A stretch of DNA of 64,000 nt, taken from Marilutibacter chinensis (GTDB lineage Bacteria > Pseudomonadota > Gammaproteobacteria > Xanthomonadales > Xanthomonadaceae). The stretch's first letter is position 1, and each line of letters opens with the position of its first letter. The notes under the pieces were generated by a model. The model did not search any database. It saw nothing but the letters and a program-made list of their open reading frames with translations, and was not told the DNA's origin. The translations under genes were made by a program, and so were the position numbers. Below are positions 25,936 to 39,360 of the stretch, one piece after another. The DNA lies in NCBI RefSeq assembly GCF_021725675.1, contig NZ_JAKJPO010000007.1, positions 62,001 to 126,000 on the forward strand. Reading direction: 5' to 3'.

Positions 25936-26448
25936 TCAGTCCTTCTTCTTTTTCTTCTTGCCTTTCTTCTTTTTCTTCTTGTCCTTCTTCGGCTGCAACA
26001 TCGTCCCGGTGCAGTTCCCGGCCCCGCAGCGGCACGCCCAGATCGCCTTCAGCTCCTTGGTGTGCTTCTCGGCCAGGGTGATACCGTAGTTGTAGGACAG
26101 CTCCTCTCCCGGCTCGATGTCGCGGATCGCCTCGATGAAAACCCGGTCCTTGCGGCGGTCGTCGCCCTCGTCCTCGTGCAGGATCGCCTCGCAGTTGGGC
26201 TTGCAGCTGTGGTTGATCCAGCGCGCGATGTTGCCGCGCAGGTTGGCGTCGATCACGTATTCGTCGTTGAGGGTGAACAGGAACGTGTGGCCGGAGTCGA
26301 CATCGCCGGTGTCGCCGGCATCGACCTCCTCGTGGGTGCGGCGCGCGCCCTTGTACTCGACGATACGCTCGCCCTTTCTGATCGGTTCCTTCGCGAACAC
26401 GCCGTTGCCGTGGATCTGGGAACGGCGGGCGACAATCTTGCTTGGCAT
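25936..26448 (-). CDS. SET-domain lysine methyltransferase with polylysine tail
   Basis: 170 residues. SET motifs are HGNGVFA (13-19), RWINHSCKPNC (76-86) and GEELSYNY (114-121). A post-SET Cys cluster CRCGAGNC (139-146) would share a zinc with C85/C86-region residues as in eukaryote-type enzymes. The C-terminus (154-170) is 14 lysines in 17 residues. Such enzymes use S-adenosylmethionine to methylate lysine in proteins; the target here is unknown. The tail could bind DNA/RNA or be the substrate itself. GGGAGCC lies 5 bases before ATG 26448. Related genes occur in Xanthomonas and in intracellular bacteria; acquisition from a eukaryote is possible. Confidence 0.9.
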   Translation of the reverse strand: MPSKIVARRSQIHGNGVFAKEPIRKGERIVEYKGARRTHEEVDAGDTGDVDSGHTFLFTLNDEYVIDANLRGNIARWINHSCKPNCEAILHEDEGDDRRKDRVFIEAIRDIEPGEELSYNYGITLAEKHTKELKAIWACRCGAGNCTGTMLQPKKDKKKKKKGKKKKKKD

Positions 26449-26607
26449 GGAGGCTCCCGGGTTGGCTCGCGACCATTCTGACCCGGAACACCCGGCAACG
26501 GCCAACATCGGTACCGGCCGTCGCGTGACCTGTCCCCGGCACGACCCGCCGTTCCGCTCCGGCCGGCCTGAACGCCGACCGCGGCGCCCCTTGGCCTGCC
26601 CCCGCTG

Positions 26608-26632
26608 AATCCGTACAATTCCGGTACGGATT
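26608..26632 (+). promoter_or_regulatory. Candidate SufR operator (25-bp inverted repeat)
   Basis: AATCCGTAC and GTACGGATT are a perfect 9-bp inverted repeat around a 7-base spacer, 17 bases before the sufR ATG. Its length equals the 25-26 bp sites of other Rrf2 regulators (IscR). It fits autoregulation of the suf operon; binding is inferred. Confidence 0.65.
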
Positions 26633-26649
26633 AGAGAGCCCTCCCCCCA

Positions 26650-27114
26650 ATGCTCCGCGTGACCAAACTCACCGACTACGCGACGGTCGTCCTGACCGTG
26701 CTGGCGGCCCGTCCCGACGACGTGCTCAGCGCATCGGAGCTGGCCGACCGCGCAGGGCTGGAGGCGCCCACCGTGGCGAAGGTGCTCAAGCCGCTGGCGC
26801 AGGCGGGCCTGGTCGAGGGCTTCCGAGGCGCCAACGGCGGCTACCGCCTGGCACGCCCGGCCGACGGCATCGGCCTGATCGAGATCGTCGAGGCAATGGA
26901 AGGCCCGCTCGGCATGACCGAGTGCAGCGTGCACGCCGGCAACTGCACGATCGAACACCAGTGCGGCGTGCGCGCGAACTGGCGCCACATCAACGACGTC
27001 GTGGTCGCCGCCCTGCGCGAGGTCACCCTGGCGCAGATGCTGGCGCCGCCCTCCGCGGTCCCCGCCGCCCCACCCGATCCGAAGCGCATCGACCTGCGCC
27101 TCGCCAACGCATAA
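26650..27114 (+). CDS. sufR: Rrf2-family SUF regulator
   Basis: 154 residues. Residues 1-65 are a winged helix ([27 protein letters not shown]). Three cysteines, C92, C99 and C105, in [15 protein letters not shown], would hold an Fe-S cluster as in IscR/SufR. It senses cluster status and probably represses its own operon via the 26608-26632 palindrome. It leads sufB by 16 bases. This is the Xanthomonas-type Suf regulator family, distinct from cyanobacterial SufR, which is a DeoR-like protein. The C-terminal extension ([13 protein letters not shown]) is proline-rich and probably disordered. Confidence 0.9.
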   Translation: MLRVTKLTDYATVVLTVLAARPDDVLSASELADRAGLEAPTVAKVLKPLAQAGLVEGFRGANGGYRLARPADGIGLIEIVEAMEGPLGMTECSVHAGNCTIEHQCGVRANWRHINDVVVAALREVTLAQMLAPPSAVPAAPPDPKRIDLRLANA

Positions 27115-27130
27115 CGAAGTAGGCAGCCCA

Positions 27131-28620
<1,490 letters not shown>

Positions 28621-28624
<4 letters not shown>

Positions 28625-29019
28625 TGCGCCTGGCCTTCATTCTGGTTCTCGCCGCTCTGTCCGGCGCCGTCGCGGCACAGCCCGCGTGCAACCCCGATGG
28701 CACGCAGCAGGAGATGAATGCCTGTGCCTTCGACGAGTACGCAGCCGCCGACGCCGAGCTCAACCGCGTCTATCGCGCCGTGCTCGCGAGCCGGGCCGGA
28801 GACGCGGTATTCGCCGAGAGGCTGCGCGCGGCCCAGCGCCTCTGGATCCGGTTGCGCGATGCAGACCTCGACGCCGAGTTCCCGATCGCCGAGGGCGAGG
28901 ACCCGCGGATCGAGTACGGCTCGATCTATCCGCTCGAGCGCGCCGCGGCGATGACGCGGATGACCCGCGAACGCACCCGCTACCTGCGCGAGCAGTGGCT
29001 CGACGACGCCCGCCGCTGA
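28621..29019 (+). CDS. LprI/DUF1311 small exported protein
   Basis: 132 residues with a signal peptide (about 1-19, ending AVAAQ) and the DUF1311 pattern: [48 protein letters not shown]. The three or four cysteines suggest disulfides in the periplasm. DUF1311 includes LprI lysozyme inhibitors of mycobacteria. ATG 28621 overlaps the sufB stop (ATGA). It splits sufB from sufC; no Suf role is known for this family. A second ATG at 28624 is an equal start choice. Confidence 0.78.
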
Positions 29020-29079
29020 GCCGGCCACGGCAGTTCCCGAACCACCGACAGCCCACGAATCACCTGCGAAGCAATCCAC

Positions 29080-29916
<837 letters not shown>

Positions 29917-29917
29917 G

Positions 29918-31209
29918 ATGACCGCCCTGCTCGATTCCTTCCGCGACGCTTTCGAGACCCTGCCGGTACGGGATGCCGCCGGGCTGGGCGAGAGCCGCCG
30001 CGCGGCGCTCGACGCGGTGTTGCGCGACGGCGTGCCGCATGCGCGCGTGGAAGCCTGGAAATACACGCCGCTGCGTGCGCTCGAGCGGCGTGCATTCGCC
30101 GTCACCGACGAGACGACCGCGGATTTCGACGATGCCCTGCTCGACGCGATTCCCGCGCCGCGCCTGGTCTTCGTCAACGGCCGCCTCGACGCCGCGCACA
30201 GCGATGCCGCCGGCCTGCCGCCAGGTGTTTCGCTGCGCCCGCTGTCGCAGGTCCTGTTCGAGGGCGACGCGCGCGACGCGAACTTCCTGGCTCGCCGTTT
30301 CGAACGCGGCGACGAGATCTTCGCCCGCCTCAACGCCGCGCTGGCGGTCGAGGGGACGGTCCTGCGCGTCGATGCCGGCGTCAGCGTCGCCTCGCCGGTG
30401 CACCTGGTGTTCGTCGGTGCGCCGTCCGACACCGACCGCGCCTGGCATCTGCGTCACCTGATCGAGCTGCGCGAGGGGGCGTCGCTGACCGTGGTCGAAC
30501 ACCACCTCGGCGCCGGCGCCCATCGCCACCTCGGCAATGGCCTGCTGCACGTCCACCTCGGCCCGCAGGCGCGGCTGGCGCATGCGCGCGTGCAGGACGA
30601 GGACGCCGGCGCCACCGCAATCTTGCGGACCGACGCCGTACTCGCCCGCGAGGCCCGCTACGAACGTATCGACCTCGAACTGGGCGCGGCCCTGAGCCGC
30701 CATGAACTGAACATCGCCCTGCACGGCGAACGGGCCGCGGTGCAGGCCAACGGCGTACTGCTGGCCGCCGGCAGGCGCCATCTGGACACCCGCTTGGGCA
30801 TCGACCACGTCGGCCGCGACAGCCGTTGCGAGCTGACCTGGCGCGGGCTCGGCGCCGGCCGCTCGAAAGCGGCGTTCCACGGCGGCATCCTGATCCGCGA
30901 AGGCGCCGATGGCGTCGAGGCGGCGCTGTCGAACAAGAACCTGCTGCTCGGCGAGAACGCGGAGATCGACAGCCAGCCGGTCCTCGAGATCCATGCCGAC
31001 GAGGTCCAGGCCGCACACGGTGCGACCGTCGGCCAGCTCGACCCGACCGCGCTGTTCTACCTGCGCAGCCGCGGTGTGCCGGCGGCGCAGGCGCGGGCGC
31101 TGCTGACCCGCGCGTTCTGCCTCGAGACCCTGTCGGTGATCGAGGACGCCGCGCTGCGCGACGCGCTGGCCGAACGCCTGGAAGCCGCGCTGGCCAAGCT
31201 GGAGACCGC

Positions 31210-31213
<4 letters not shown>
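29918..31213 (+). CDS. sufD: SufD, Fe-S assembly scaffold partner
   Basis: 431 residues of the SufB/SufD family with a beta-helix core. The N-terminal helical domain RVEAWKYTPLRAL and C-terminal DPTALFYLRSRGVPAAQARALL are typical. It forms the SufBC2D complex and is needed for iron entry. ATG 29918 was chosen because it is one base after the sufC stop; an upstream in-frame extension to 29834 overlaps sufC and lacks family match. It overlaps sufS by ATGA. Confidence 0.95.
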
Positions 31214-32463
<1,250 letters not shown>

Positions 32464-32466
<3 letters not shown>

Positions 32467-32690
32467 TCCCGGGCTGCGCCCGGGAATCCCCAAAGTTTGC
32501 TGCGCAAACCCTGGACCCCGCCGTTGCGCTTCCACACCCCCATTCGTGCCTGCGGCACTGCATGCCTTATTTCAATTCGTGCCTGCGGCACGAATCGCCC
32601 CTGACTCAGGGGCTGTGTCCCTCCCATTTCCCATTCCTGATGCAGGCGCGACGTTCCTACGGGAGCCCGGGCGCGGGTACCATTCCCACC
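32464..32690 (+). repeat. Mosaic intergenic repeat, forward copy
   Basis: Starts TGATCCCGGGCTGCGCCCGG, then GAATCCCCAAAGTTTGCTGCG, GCCGTTGCGCTTCCAC and TCGTGCCTGCGGCACGAATC. The first ~90 bases align with 57942-58040; the later ATCGCCCC and GGGGCTGTGTCCC parts align with the reverse copy near 15165-15200. No gene is in the 224-base gap after sufS. Confidence 0.7.
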
Positions 32691-33215
32691 ATGCACGCAC
32701 TGACCTTCCGCCTCGCGACCGAGGCCGACATCCCCGCACTCGTCGAACTGGTCACCTCGTCCTATCGCGGCGACGCCAGCCGCGCCGGCTGGACCACCGA
32801 GGCCGACCTGCTCGACGGCAACCGCATCGACCCCGAGGTGCTGCGCGACGACATCGTCCGGCCACGCAGTCACGTCCTGCTCGCCCACCGCGCAGGCGCC
32901 CTGGTCGCCTGCGCACACGTTGCGGAACAGGACGGTGCCGGCTATTTCGGCATGTTCTCGGTGGCGCCGACCGCGCAGGGCAACGGGCTTGGTCGCGAAG
33001 TGCTGGCCGAGGCCGAGCGCCTCGCACGCGAGGACCTGGGGCTGGCGACGATGCGGATGACGGTGATCGACGTACGCGACGAGCTGATCGCCTGGTACGA
33101 GCGACGAGGCTACCGGCGCACCGGAATCAAGAAGCCGTTCCCGTACGGCGACGAGCGCTTCGGCATCCCCAAGCGCGACGATCTGCGCTTCGAAATCCTC
33201 GAAAAGCCGCTGTAA
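32691..33215 (+). CDS. GNAT family N-acetyltransferase
   Basis: 174 residues with the acetyl-CoA fold: LATEADIPALVELVTSSYR (N-terminus), GYFGMFSVAPTAQGNGLGREVLAEAE (the beta-4/helix-3 A motif) and WYERRGYRRTG (B motif). Substrate is unknown; the family acetylates amines, antibiotics or proteins. ATG 32691 is the only sensible start. It lies between sufS and the Rieske gene, an order often retained in Xanthomonadales. Confidence 0.85.
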   Translation: MHALTFRLATEADIPALVELVTSSYRGDASRAGWTTEADLLDGNRIDPEVLRDDIVRPRSHVLLAHRAGALVACAHVAEQDGAGYFGMFSVAPTAQGNGLGREVLAEAERLAREDLGLATMRMTVIDVRDELIAWYERRGYRRTGIKKPFPYGDERFGIPKRDDLRFEILEKPL

Positions 33216-33274
33216 GCTGGGCCTTCCGGCAGTCGGCGCGCCGTGCGCCATGCCACCGAGCGACGAGACCGTAC

Positions 33275-33598
33275 ATGGGCGACTGGATCAGCGTTTGCGC
33301 CACTTCCCAACTGCTCCCCGGCGAATCGACCGTGGTCTGGGATGGCGATACGCCGATCCTGGTCGTCAACTACGACGGCGACTACTACGCGCTCGAGGAC
33401 AAATGCTCGCATGAGGATTTCGAGTTGTCGGCCGGCCCGTTCGACGGCGAAGAGGCCACGATCGAATGCGTGCTGCACGGCTCCAAGTTCGACGTCCGCG
33501 ACGGCCGCTGCCTCAACCCGCCGGCGTACACGCCTGTGGTGAAGTTCCCGACCAAGGTCGAGGACGGCCTGGTCTGGACCCGGGACGATCGCGACTGA
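33275..33598 (+). CDS. Rieske [2Fe-2S] ferredoxin subunit
   Basis: 107 residues. The cluster ligands are C44 and H46 (KCSHEDF) and C65 and H68 (CVLHGS), the CxH...CxxH Rieske pattern. It is like the ferredoxin component of non-haem-iron oxygenases and of biphenyl-dioxygenase type, but no oxygenase is nearby. Position after suf suggests a general electron carrier that depends on the Suf clusters. Confidence 0.9.
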   Translation: MGDWISVCATSQLLPGESTVVWDGDTPILVVNYDGDYYALEDKCSHEDFELSAGPFDGEEATIECVLHGSKFDVRDGRCLNPPAYTPVVKFPTKVEDGLVWTRDDRD

Positions 33599-33963
33599 CG
33601 CGACGTCCAACCTGCCCGTCCATGTCCGGGCAGCAAGAGCGGGCAAGATCCACTCCACGGTGACGCCCGCCCGACCCGCTTGATACACCACCCTGTCCAT
33701 CCACTCCGGGAATCGACGGGCGGCGGCATGGCCATCCGCATGCCACGCGACCGTGCCGCACGGCTGCCCCCAGCTCGCGCATGACTCGCAACGCCGCCAG
33801 CTCCTGCACGGTTACCCCCTGTGGCCGTCCGCGCCTGTCGTCGTGCCGTTTCGCGCGAACTCGTGAAAATTCCGTTGTAATTGCGAATCATTATTATTAA
33901 CATGCGCGGGTTCGCGGCCGCCAATCCCCGCCGCCGCATTTCCCTCAAGGATCCATCAGCGCC
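33599..33963. promoter_or_regulatory. Intergenic region with Fur-regulated promoter of the TonB receptor
   Basis: 365 bases. The last 90 hold the AT-rich Fur-box-like site (separate entry). The first 240 show no gene; frames there are shadows. Confidence 0.5.
33879..33900. promoter_or_regulatory. Fur box upstream of the TonB-dependent receptor
   Basis: AATTGCGAATCATTATTATTA, whose reverse complement TAATAATAATGATTCGCAATT matches the common gammaproteobacterial Fur site form. It lies 63 bases before the receptor ATG and would overlap its promoter. Iron repression is inferred. Confidence 0.75.
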
Positions 33964-36333
33964 ATGCGCGACATCACTTCCGCCTCACCTTCCTTCTCCC
34001 CTCGCCTGCCCGTAGCGCCTCTTGCGGTCGCGCTGGCCGTCGCGACGTCGACCGCCTATGCCGGCCCGGCTGGCGATCTTGCCGCGACGGGTGCGATGCA
34101 GGCCAAGGATCTCGACGCGGTCGAGGTGATCGGCCAGGCTCCGGCCAAGGCAGACTCGCCGAAATACACCGAGGCGCTGCTCGACACGCCGCAGACGATC
34201 ACCGTGATCACCAAGGACGTGATGGACCAGCAGGGCCTGCTCGGTCTGCAGGATGTGCTTAGTACTCTGCCCGGCATCACCTTCGGCGCCGGCGAGGGGG
34301 GAGGCGGCTACGGAGACAAGATCAACCTGCGCGGCTTCGACGCGACCAGCGATATCACCGTCGACGGCGTCCGCGACAGCGGCCTGTACACCCGCAGCGA
34401 TACCTTCAACATCGAGTCGCTGGAGCTGGTGAACGGCGCCAACTCGGCCTACTCCGGCGCCGGCTCTGTCGGCGGCAATATCAACCTGGTCTCCAAGACC
34501 GCGCGCGAAGGCGACTCCAGCACCGTCACCGTCGGCGCCGGCACGGACAACTACGGCCGCGTTACCGCCGACAGCAACTTCGACCTCGACAACGGCATCG
34601 CGATCCGCCTCAACGCGATAGGCCACATCGCCGACATGCCCGGCCGAGGCGAGGAGTTCGAGCATCGCTGGGGCTTCGCGCCATCGGTTGCGTTCGGACT
34701 GGGTTCGGACACCCGCTTCACGCTCAGCTATCTGCACCAGGAAGACCGCAACCTTCCGCAGTACGGCACGCCGTATGCGCTGAACGACTTCAACGACGGT
34801 CCGCTCCCCGGCGTCGATCCGAGCACCTACTTCGGCTATCGCAACACCTCCCGCCAGGAAGTCACCCAGGACATGCTGACCGGCGTGCTGGAGATGTCGT
34901 TCGGAGACAATCTCGAACTACGCAGCCTGGGCCGCCTGCAGCAGGTCGACCAGATGTCGAGCATCAGTGCCCTGCAGGGCACCTGGTGCACCTTCGACGG
35001 CGTGAATCCGTTCACCGGCGGCGCCTGCGCGGCCCTGCCGGACGGCAGCCAGCAGCCGTCCGGCACTTGGAGCCCGACCGGCGGCCCGCGCGGTCTGGTC
35101 CGCGACACCCGAAACACCATCGCCTACAGCCAGACCGACCTGAGCACCCGTTTCCAGACCGGCGTGGTGCGGCACTCTCTTGTGGCCGGCGTGTCGTTCA
35201 GCCGGGAGCAGTTCGAACTCGACACCGGCAGCATCTTCCGCAACGCCGACGGCTCGACACTGCCGAACGACAACACCAGCTATCCGCTGCAGGACCTTCG
35301 CAACCCGTACAACATCTGGACCGGTCCGGTGAACTATTTCCGCACCGGCCGCAGCGAGGGCGAGCTGTCGAACCAGGCGATCTACGTGTTCGACACCCTG
35401 CACTTCGGCGAGAAGTGGCTGCTGAACCTCGGCGCCCGATACGAGAACGTGGAAGGCAGCAGCACAGTATTCGAGGTCTCCGACGAAGCCGGCTCGATCG
35501 GCCGGATCACCGGCGCCGGCCCGGTCTACAAGAGCGACGATGAACTGTTCTCCTACCGTGCCGGCCTGATCTACAAGCCGACTGGGAACGGTTCGGTCTA
35601 TCTGTCCTATGCCAACAGCAAGACCCCGTCCAAGTCGTCGGTCAATGGCTCCTGCGCCCCGGCCCGCGGCAACCCGGTCGACAGCTGCAACGTCGCCCCG
35701 GAGAGCGCGGTCAACATCGAACTGGGCACGAAGTGGGACATCGTCGGTGGCCGCCTGTCGCTCACCGGTGCGGTATTCCGCAACGACCGCGAGAACTACC
35801 GCGTTTCCGACCCGGGGAACCCCGACAATCCGTCCGGCGTGCAGGTGCTCGACGGTCAGGCACGGGTCGACGGCGTAGCGCTCGGCGCAGCCGGCCACAT
35901 CACCGAGGCGTGGTCGGTGTTCGCCAACTACACCTTCCTCGACAGCGAGGTGCTCCAGAGCGTGTCCGACTTCGTCGACGGTACCGACGGCGATCCGCTG
36001 GCAGGCCGCGAACTGTCTCAGACGCCGCGCCACTCCGGCAGCATCTGGACCACCTATGCGCTCGACGCCTGGACGTTCGGCTACGGCGCGAACTATCAGG
36101 GCACCTACTACCCGAACAATTCCGACGACAGTCTGTATCACAAGACGGATGCCTACTGGGTCCATCGCGCAATGGTCGGCTATCGCGTCAACGATGCGCT
36201 CAGCCTGCAGCTGAACGTCGACAACCTGTTCGACAAGGAGTACTACACCAACATCCGCAACAACACGACCAGCGGCTGGGCGATCCCCGGCGACGGCCGT
36301 TCGGCGGTGCTGACGGCGACCTACCGCTTCTGA
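33964..36333 (+). CDS. TonB-dependent siderophore (catecholate-type) receptor
   Basis: 789 residues. A signal peptide (about 1-33, ending TAYA) precedes the plug (about 65-190), with [20 protein letters not shown] and [15 protein letters not shown]. The barrel runs to the C-terminal [11 protein letters not shown], ending in the OMP phenylalanine. Family is FhuE/Fiu/FepA-like siderophore receptors. [11 protein letters not shown] segment could be near the TonB box. It is directly followed by piuC, a pairing seen with Fiu/PiuA receptors for catechol siderophores. A Fur box lies upstream. The imported siderophore is unknown. Confidence 0.92.
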   Translation: MRDITSASPSFSPRLPVAPLAVALAVATSTAYAGPAGDLAATGAMQAKDLDAVEVIGQAPAKADSPKYTEALLDTPQTITVITKDVMDQQGLLGLQDVLSTLPGITFGAGEGGGGYGDKINLRGFDATSDITVDGVRDSGLYTRSDTFNIESLELVNGANSAYSGAGSVGGNINLVSKTAREGDSSTVTVGAGTDNYGRVTADSNFDLDNGIAIRLNAIGHIADMPGRGEEFEHRWGFAPSVAFGLGSDTRFTLSYLHQEDRNLPQYGTPYALNDFNDGPLPGVDPSTYFGYRNTSRQEVTQDMLTGVLEMSFGDNLELRSLGRLQQVDQMSSISALQGTWCTFDGVNPFTGGACAALPDGSQQPSGTWSPTGGPRGLVRDTRNTIAYSQTDLSTRFQTGVVRHSLVAGVSFSREQFELDTGSIFRNADGSTLPNDNTSYPLQDLRNPYNIWTGPVNYFRTGRSEGELSNQAIYVFDTLHFGEKWLLNLGARYENVEGSSTVFEVSDEAGSIGRITGAGPVYKSDDELFSYRAGLIYKPTGNGSVYLSYANSKTPSKSSVNGSCAPARGNPVDSCNVAPESAVNIELGTKWDIVGGRLSLTGAVFRNDRENYRVSDPGNPDNPSGVQVLDGQARVDGVALGAAGHITEAWSVFANYTFLDSEVLQSVSDFVDGTDGDPLAGRELSQTPRHSGSIWTTYALDAWTFGYGANYQGTYYPNNSDDSLYHKTDAYWVHRAMVGYRVNDALSLQLNVDNLFDKEYYTNIRNNTTSGWAIPGDGRSAVLTATYRF

Positions 36334-36412
36334 CCGCTGCTGCAGTGCGCCTTACCCGTCCCGCCCATGCACAATGGGCGGGGCTGCCGGCAACCGCACT
36401 TGGATACATCCC

Positions 36413-37111
36413 ATGCTGCTTCCGATCCCCGACATCCTGACTTCCGACCAGGTCCGGCACTGCCGCGATCGGCTCGACCAGGCCGAGCGGGACGGCGACT
36501 GGGCCGACGGTCGGCTCACCGCAGGCCATCAATCCGCGCGAGCAAAGGACAACGCCCAGTTGCTGGAGGACTCGCCGATCGCACGCGAACTGGGCGCGTT
36601 GATTCTCGATGCCCTGGGCAAGAACAGCACTTTCTTCTCGGCCGCACTGCCGCATCGCATCTATCCTCCGCTGTTCAATCGCTACGCCGGCGGGCAGTCG
36701 TTCGGCTATCACGTCGACAACGCGGTGCGCTACGACCGCAGCCGGGACGAAGCCTCGGCGATCCGCACCGACCTATCCGCTACCTTGTTTCTTGCCGACC
36801 CGGAGGAGTACGACGGCGGCGAGCTGGTCATCGAGGACACCTACGGCGTGCAGCAGGTCAAGCTGCCGGCGGGGCATCTGGTGCTGTATCCGGGGACCAG
36901 TCTGCACCGCGTCAATCCCGTCACCCGCGGCGCGCGGGTCGCCTCCTTCTTCTGGATCCAGAGCATGCTCCGCGAGGATGCCCAGCGTCGGCTGATGTTC
37001 GAGCTCGATATCGCGATCCGCCAGCTGAGCCGCGACGTGCCCGATCATGGTGCCCTGCCCAGGCTCACAGGCGTCTACCACAACCTGCTGCGACGCTGGA
37101 GCGAACTGTAA
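36413..37111 (+). CDS. piuC: Fe(II)/2-oxoglutarate dioxygenase PiuC (PKHD-type)
   Basis: 232 residues. The iron ligands are H100 and D102 (YHVDNA) and H165 (SLHRVNP); R-containing GARVASFFW would hold 2-oxoglutarate. PiuC is co-expressed with Fiu/PiuA receptors under Fur in E. coli and Pseudomonas (YbiX/PiuC). Its physiological substrate is not settled. Starts 79 bases after the receptor; a run of frames upstream to 36374 is an unlikely start. Confidence 0.9.
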   Translation: MLLPIPDILTSDQVRHCRDRLDQAERDGDWADGRLTAGHQSARAKDNAQLLEDSPIARELGALILDALGKNSTFFSAALPHRIYPPLFNRYAGGQSFGYHVDNAVRYDRSRDEASAIRTDLSATLFLADPEEYDGGELVIEDTYGVQQVKLPAGHLVLYPGTSLHRVNPVTRGARVASFFWIQSMLREDAQRRLMFELDIAIRQLSRDVPDHGALPRLTGVYHNLLRRWSEL

Positions 37112-37145
37112 TCGCGAACGGCAGCAGCGGCTGTCACCCGGCTCG

Positions 37146-37166
37146 AATTGCGAGTCATTCTCATTT
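37146..37166. promoter_or_regulatory. Fur box upstream of the PepSY operon
   Basis: AATTGCGAGTCATTCTCATT(T) has the reverse complement AAATGAGAATGACTCGCAAT, a classic Fur site. It lies 47 bases before the PepSY gene start and would repress the five-gene operon with iron. Confidence 0.8.
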
Positions 37167-37212
37167 CTGATGTAATGCCGGGCCGTCGCCCGCATCCTCC
37201 GGACCGCCCCGC

Positions 37213-37854
37213 TTGAGCAACCCGACCCATGCCGACCTGGCCGCCGCCCAGCAGCGCCGCAGCTATTGGCTGCGCACGCTGCACCAGTGGCACTGGATCA
37301 GTGCCGCGGTCAGCCTGGTCGTGCTGTTGCTGTTCACCGTCACCGGCATCACCCTCAACCATGCCGCCCAGATCGAAGCCGAGCCCAGCGTGTCCAGCCG
37401 CAACGGCACCCTGCCGGCCAGCGTGCTGAAGACCCTGCAGGACGAGACGGCGGCCGATGCCCCGCTGCCCAACGGCGTGCGTCGCTGGCTCGACGAGGAG
37501 CTCGGCATCCGCATCGACGGACGCGCGGCCGAATGGTCGGACGGCGAGGTCTACGTCTCGCTGCCGCGCCCCGGTGGAGACGCCTGGCTGGCGATCGACC
37601 GCGACAGCGGCGGGGTCGAGTACGAACTGACCACACGCGGCGTCATCGCGTGGCTCAACGACCTGCACAAGGGCCGCAACACCGGCGCTGTCTGGCGCTG
37701 GTTCATCGACGTCTTCGCGCTGGCCTGCCTGCTGTTCGCGTTGAGCGGACTGTGGCTGCTGCAGCTGCACGCGCGTCAGCGTGGCGCGACCTGGCCATTG
37801 GTCGCCGCCGGCCTCGCGGTACCGCTCGTGCTCGTCATCCTTTTCATGCATTGA
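37213..37854 (+). CDS. PepSY-associated transmembrane protein
   Basis: 213 residues with two or three membrane helices: about 29-50 (WISAAVSLVVLLLFTVTGI), about 165-182 (VFALACLLFALSGLWLL) and a C-terminal one (AGLAVPLVLVILFMH). Histidines near the helix ends (LHQWHW, LNHA, NDLHKG, LQLH) could bind haem, as in other PepSY-TM reductases. The start is TTG (37213), since no ATG fits. It leads the DUF2271/DUF4198/ApbE/reductase operon and is the likely membrane electron conduit. No signal peptide other than helix one. Confidence 0.8.
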   Translation: MSNPTHADLAAAQQRRSYWLRTLHQWHWISAAVSLVVLLLFTVTGITLNHAAQIEAEPSVSSRNGTLPASVLKTLQDETAADAPLPNGVRRWLDEELGIRIDGRAAEWSDGEVYVSLPRPGGDAWLAIDRDSGGVEYELTTRGVIAWLNDLHKGRNTGAVWRWFIDVFALACLLFALSGLWLLQLHARQRGATWPLVAAGLAVPLVLVILFMH

Positions 37855-37909
37855 CACACCCCTTACGGACGGCCGGCGATGCCGTCGGCGTCCTCAACTG
37901 GAGTCCACG

Positions 37910-38425
37910 ATGATGTTGCCCCGACTCGCTCTGACGATCGCCCTGCTCTCGCCATTGGCGGCGGCCGCCGCCGACATGGACATCACCGTCGAGGTGCCGC
38001 GGCTCAACGTCGCCGAGTACCACCGCCCCTATGTGGCGATCTGGATCGAGCGCGCCGACAACAGCGTCGCCGCCAACCTGGCGGTCTGGTACGACGTCGG
38101 CATGCGCGACAACGAGGGCACCAAGTGGCTGAAGGACATGCGCCAGTGGTGGCGGCGCAGCGGTCGCACGCTGCAGATGCCGGTCGACGGCGTCAGCGGC
38201 GCGACCCGCCCGGCCGGCCAGCACCGACTGAGCTTCGACGGCGCGCGGCAGCCTCTGGCCGACCTCGCGCCCGGCAACTACACGCTGGTGGTCGAGGCCG
38301 CGCGCGAAGTCGGCGGTCGCGAGGTCGTCAGCATCCCCTTCAGCTGGCCGGCGACGCGCACTTCGCAGCAGCAGGCGCGCGGCTCGAGCGAACTGGGCAT
38401 GGTCCGGCTGTCGCTCAAGCCCTGA
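37910..38425 (+). CDS. DUF2271 protein, probable ApbE-flavinylated periplasmic carrier
   Basis: 171 residues with a signal peptide (about 1-21). It carries PVDGVSGATRP (residues 91-101), which fits the ApbE flavinylation motif D-x-x-S/T-G-A-S/T, with T99 the expected FMN acceptor. DUF2271 proteins have been grouped with PepSY, DUF4198 and ApbE in extracytosolic flavin electron-transfer systems. That this protein carries FMN is therefore inferred from motif plus neighbour apbE. Two consecutive ATGs start it at 37910 and 37913. Confidence 0.82.
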   Translation: MMLPRLALTIALLSPLAAAAADMDITVEVPRLNVAEYHRPYVAIWIERADNSVAANLAVWYDVGMRDNEGTKWLKDMRQWWRRSGRTLQMPVDGVSGATRPAGQHRLSFDGARQPLADLAPGNYTLVVEAAREVGGREVVSIPFSWPATRTSQQQARGSSELGMVRLSLKP

Positions 38426-38511
38426 GCACGGCCGCGCACGGCCGCAAACCGATCACCGAGATCCCATCCGGACCACGGACCGGACCACACCGACCGAACC
38501 AGGAGCCACCG

Positions 38512-39333
38512 ATGAAACTCCGCAGCGCCCATCTTGCCGCGACCCTCGCCGCCGCGCTCGTCCTCGTCACCGCCCCCGCCGCGCTCGCCCACAAGGCCTG
38601 GCTGCAACCTTCGCAGACGGTGTTCTCGGAAAAGGGCGCGTGGATGACCGTCGATGCGGCGGTGTCCAACGACCTGTTCTACTTCAATCACGTGCCATTG
38701 CCGCTGGAGCGGCTGCAGGTCACCGCGCCCGATGGCAGCGCGCTGCAGGCGCAGAATGGCAGCACCGGCAAGCTGCGCAGCGTGTTCGATCTCGAGCTGC
38801 CGCAGGAGGGCACATACCGGATCGCGATGGTGAACCGGGGCATGTTCGCCAGCTACAAGCTCGACGGTGAGAACCGCCGCTGGCGTGGCCGGCCCGAGGA
38901 TTTCGCCAACGGCATCCCGGCTGGCGCGACCGAGGTGAAGGCCTCGGAGAGCCTGGGCCGGGTCGAGACCTTCGTCACCGTCGGCCAGCCCGACGAGGCG
39001 GTGTTCGAGCCCACCGGCAGCGGCCTGGAGCTGGTGCCGGTCACCCATCCGAACGACCTCTACGCCGGCGAATCGGCGACCTTCCAGTTGCTGCTCGATG
39101 GCCAGCCCGCCGCCGACCTGGAGGTCGAGATCGTCCCGGGCGCGACCCGCTACCGTGACCAGCAGGACGAGATCCGGCTGACCACCGACGCCGAAGGCCG
39201 GTTCTCGGTGACATGGCCGGGCGCCGGGATGTACTGGATGGAGACCAGCCACAGCGACGACAGGACCACGCTGCCGCAGGCCGGCGAACGCCGCGCGAGC
39301 TACGTGGCGACCTTCGAAGTGCTGCCGCTGTAA
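38512..39333 (+). CDS. DUF4198 periplasmic protein
   Basis: 273 residues. Signal peptide about 1-26 (ending ALAHKAW). The beta-rich mature part begins HKAWLQPSQTVFSEKG and matches DUF4198 (nickel/cobalt or iron uptake-related periplasmic proteins). A proposed role is a metal- or siderophore-binding partner of the flavin system. AGGAGCC before ATG 38512 gives a good ribosome site. The exact ligand is unknown. Confidence 0.85.
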   Translation: MKLRSAHLAATLAAALVLVTAPAALAHKAWLQPSQTVFSEKGAWMTVDAAVSNDLFYFNHVPLPLERLQVTAPDGSALQAQNGSTGKLRSVFDLELPQEGTYRIAMVNRGMFASYKLDGENRRWRGRPEDFANGIPAGATEVKASESLGRVETFVTVGQPDEAVFEPTGSGLELVPVTHPNDLYAGESATFQLLLDGQPAADLEVEIVPGATRYRDQQDEIRLTTDAEGRFSVTWPGAGMYWMETSHSDDRTTLPQAGERRASYVATFEVLPL

Positions 39334-39360
39334 ACCCGCGACACGGATTTCCCGCCTCCG

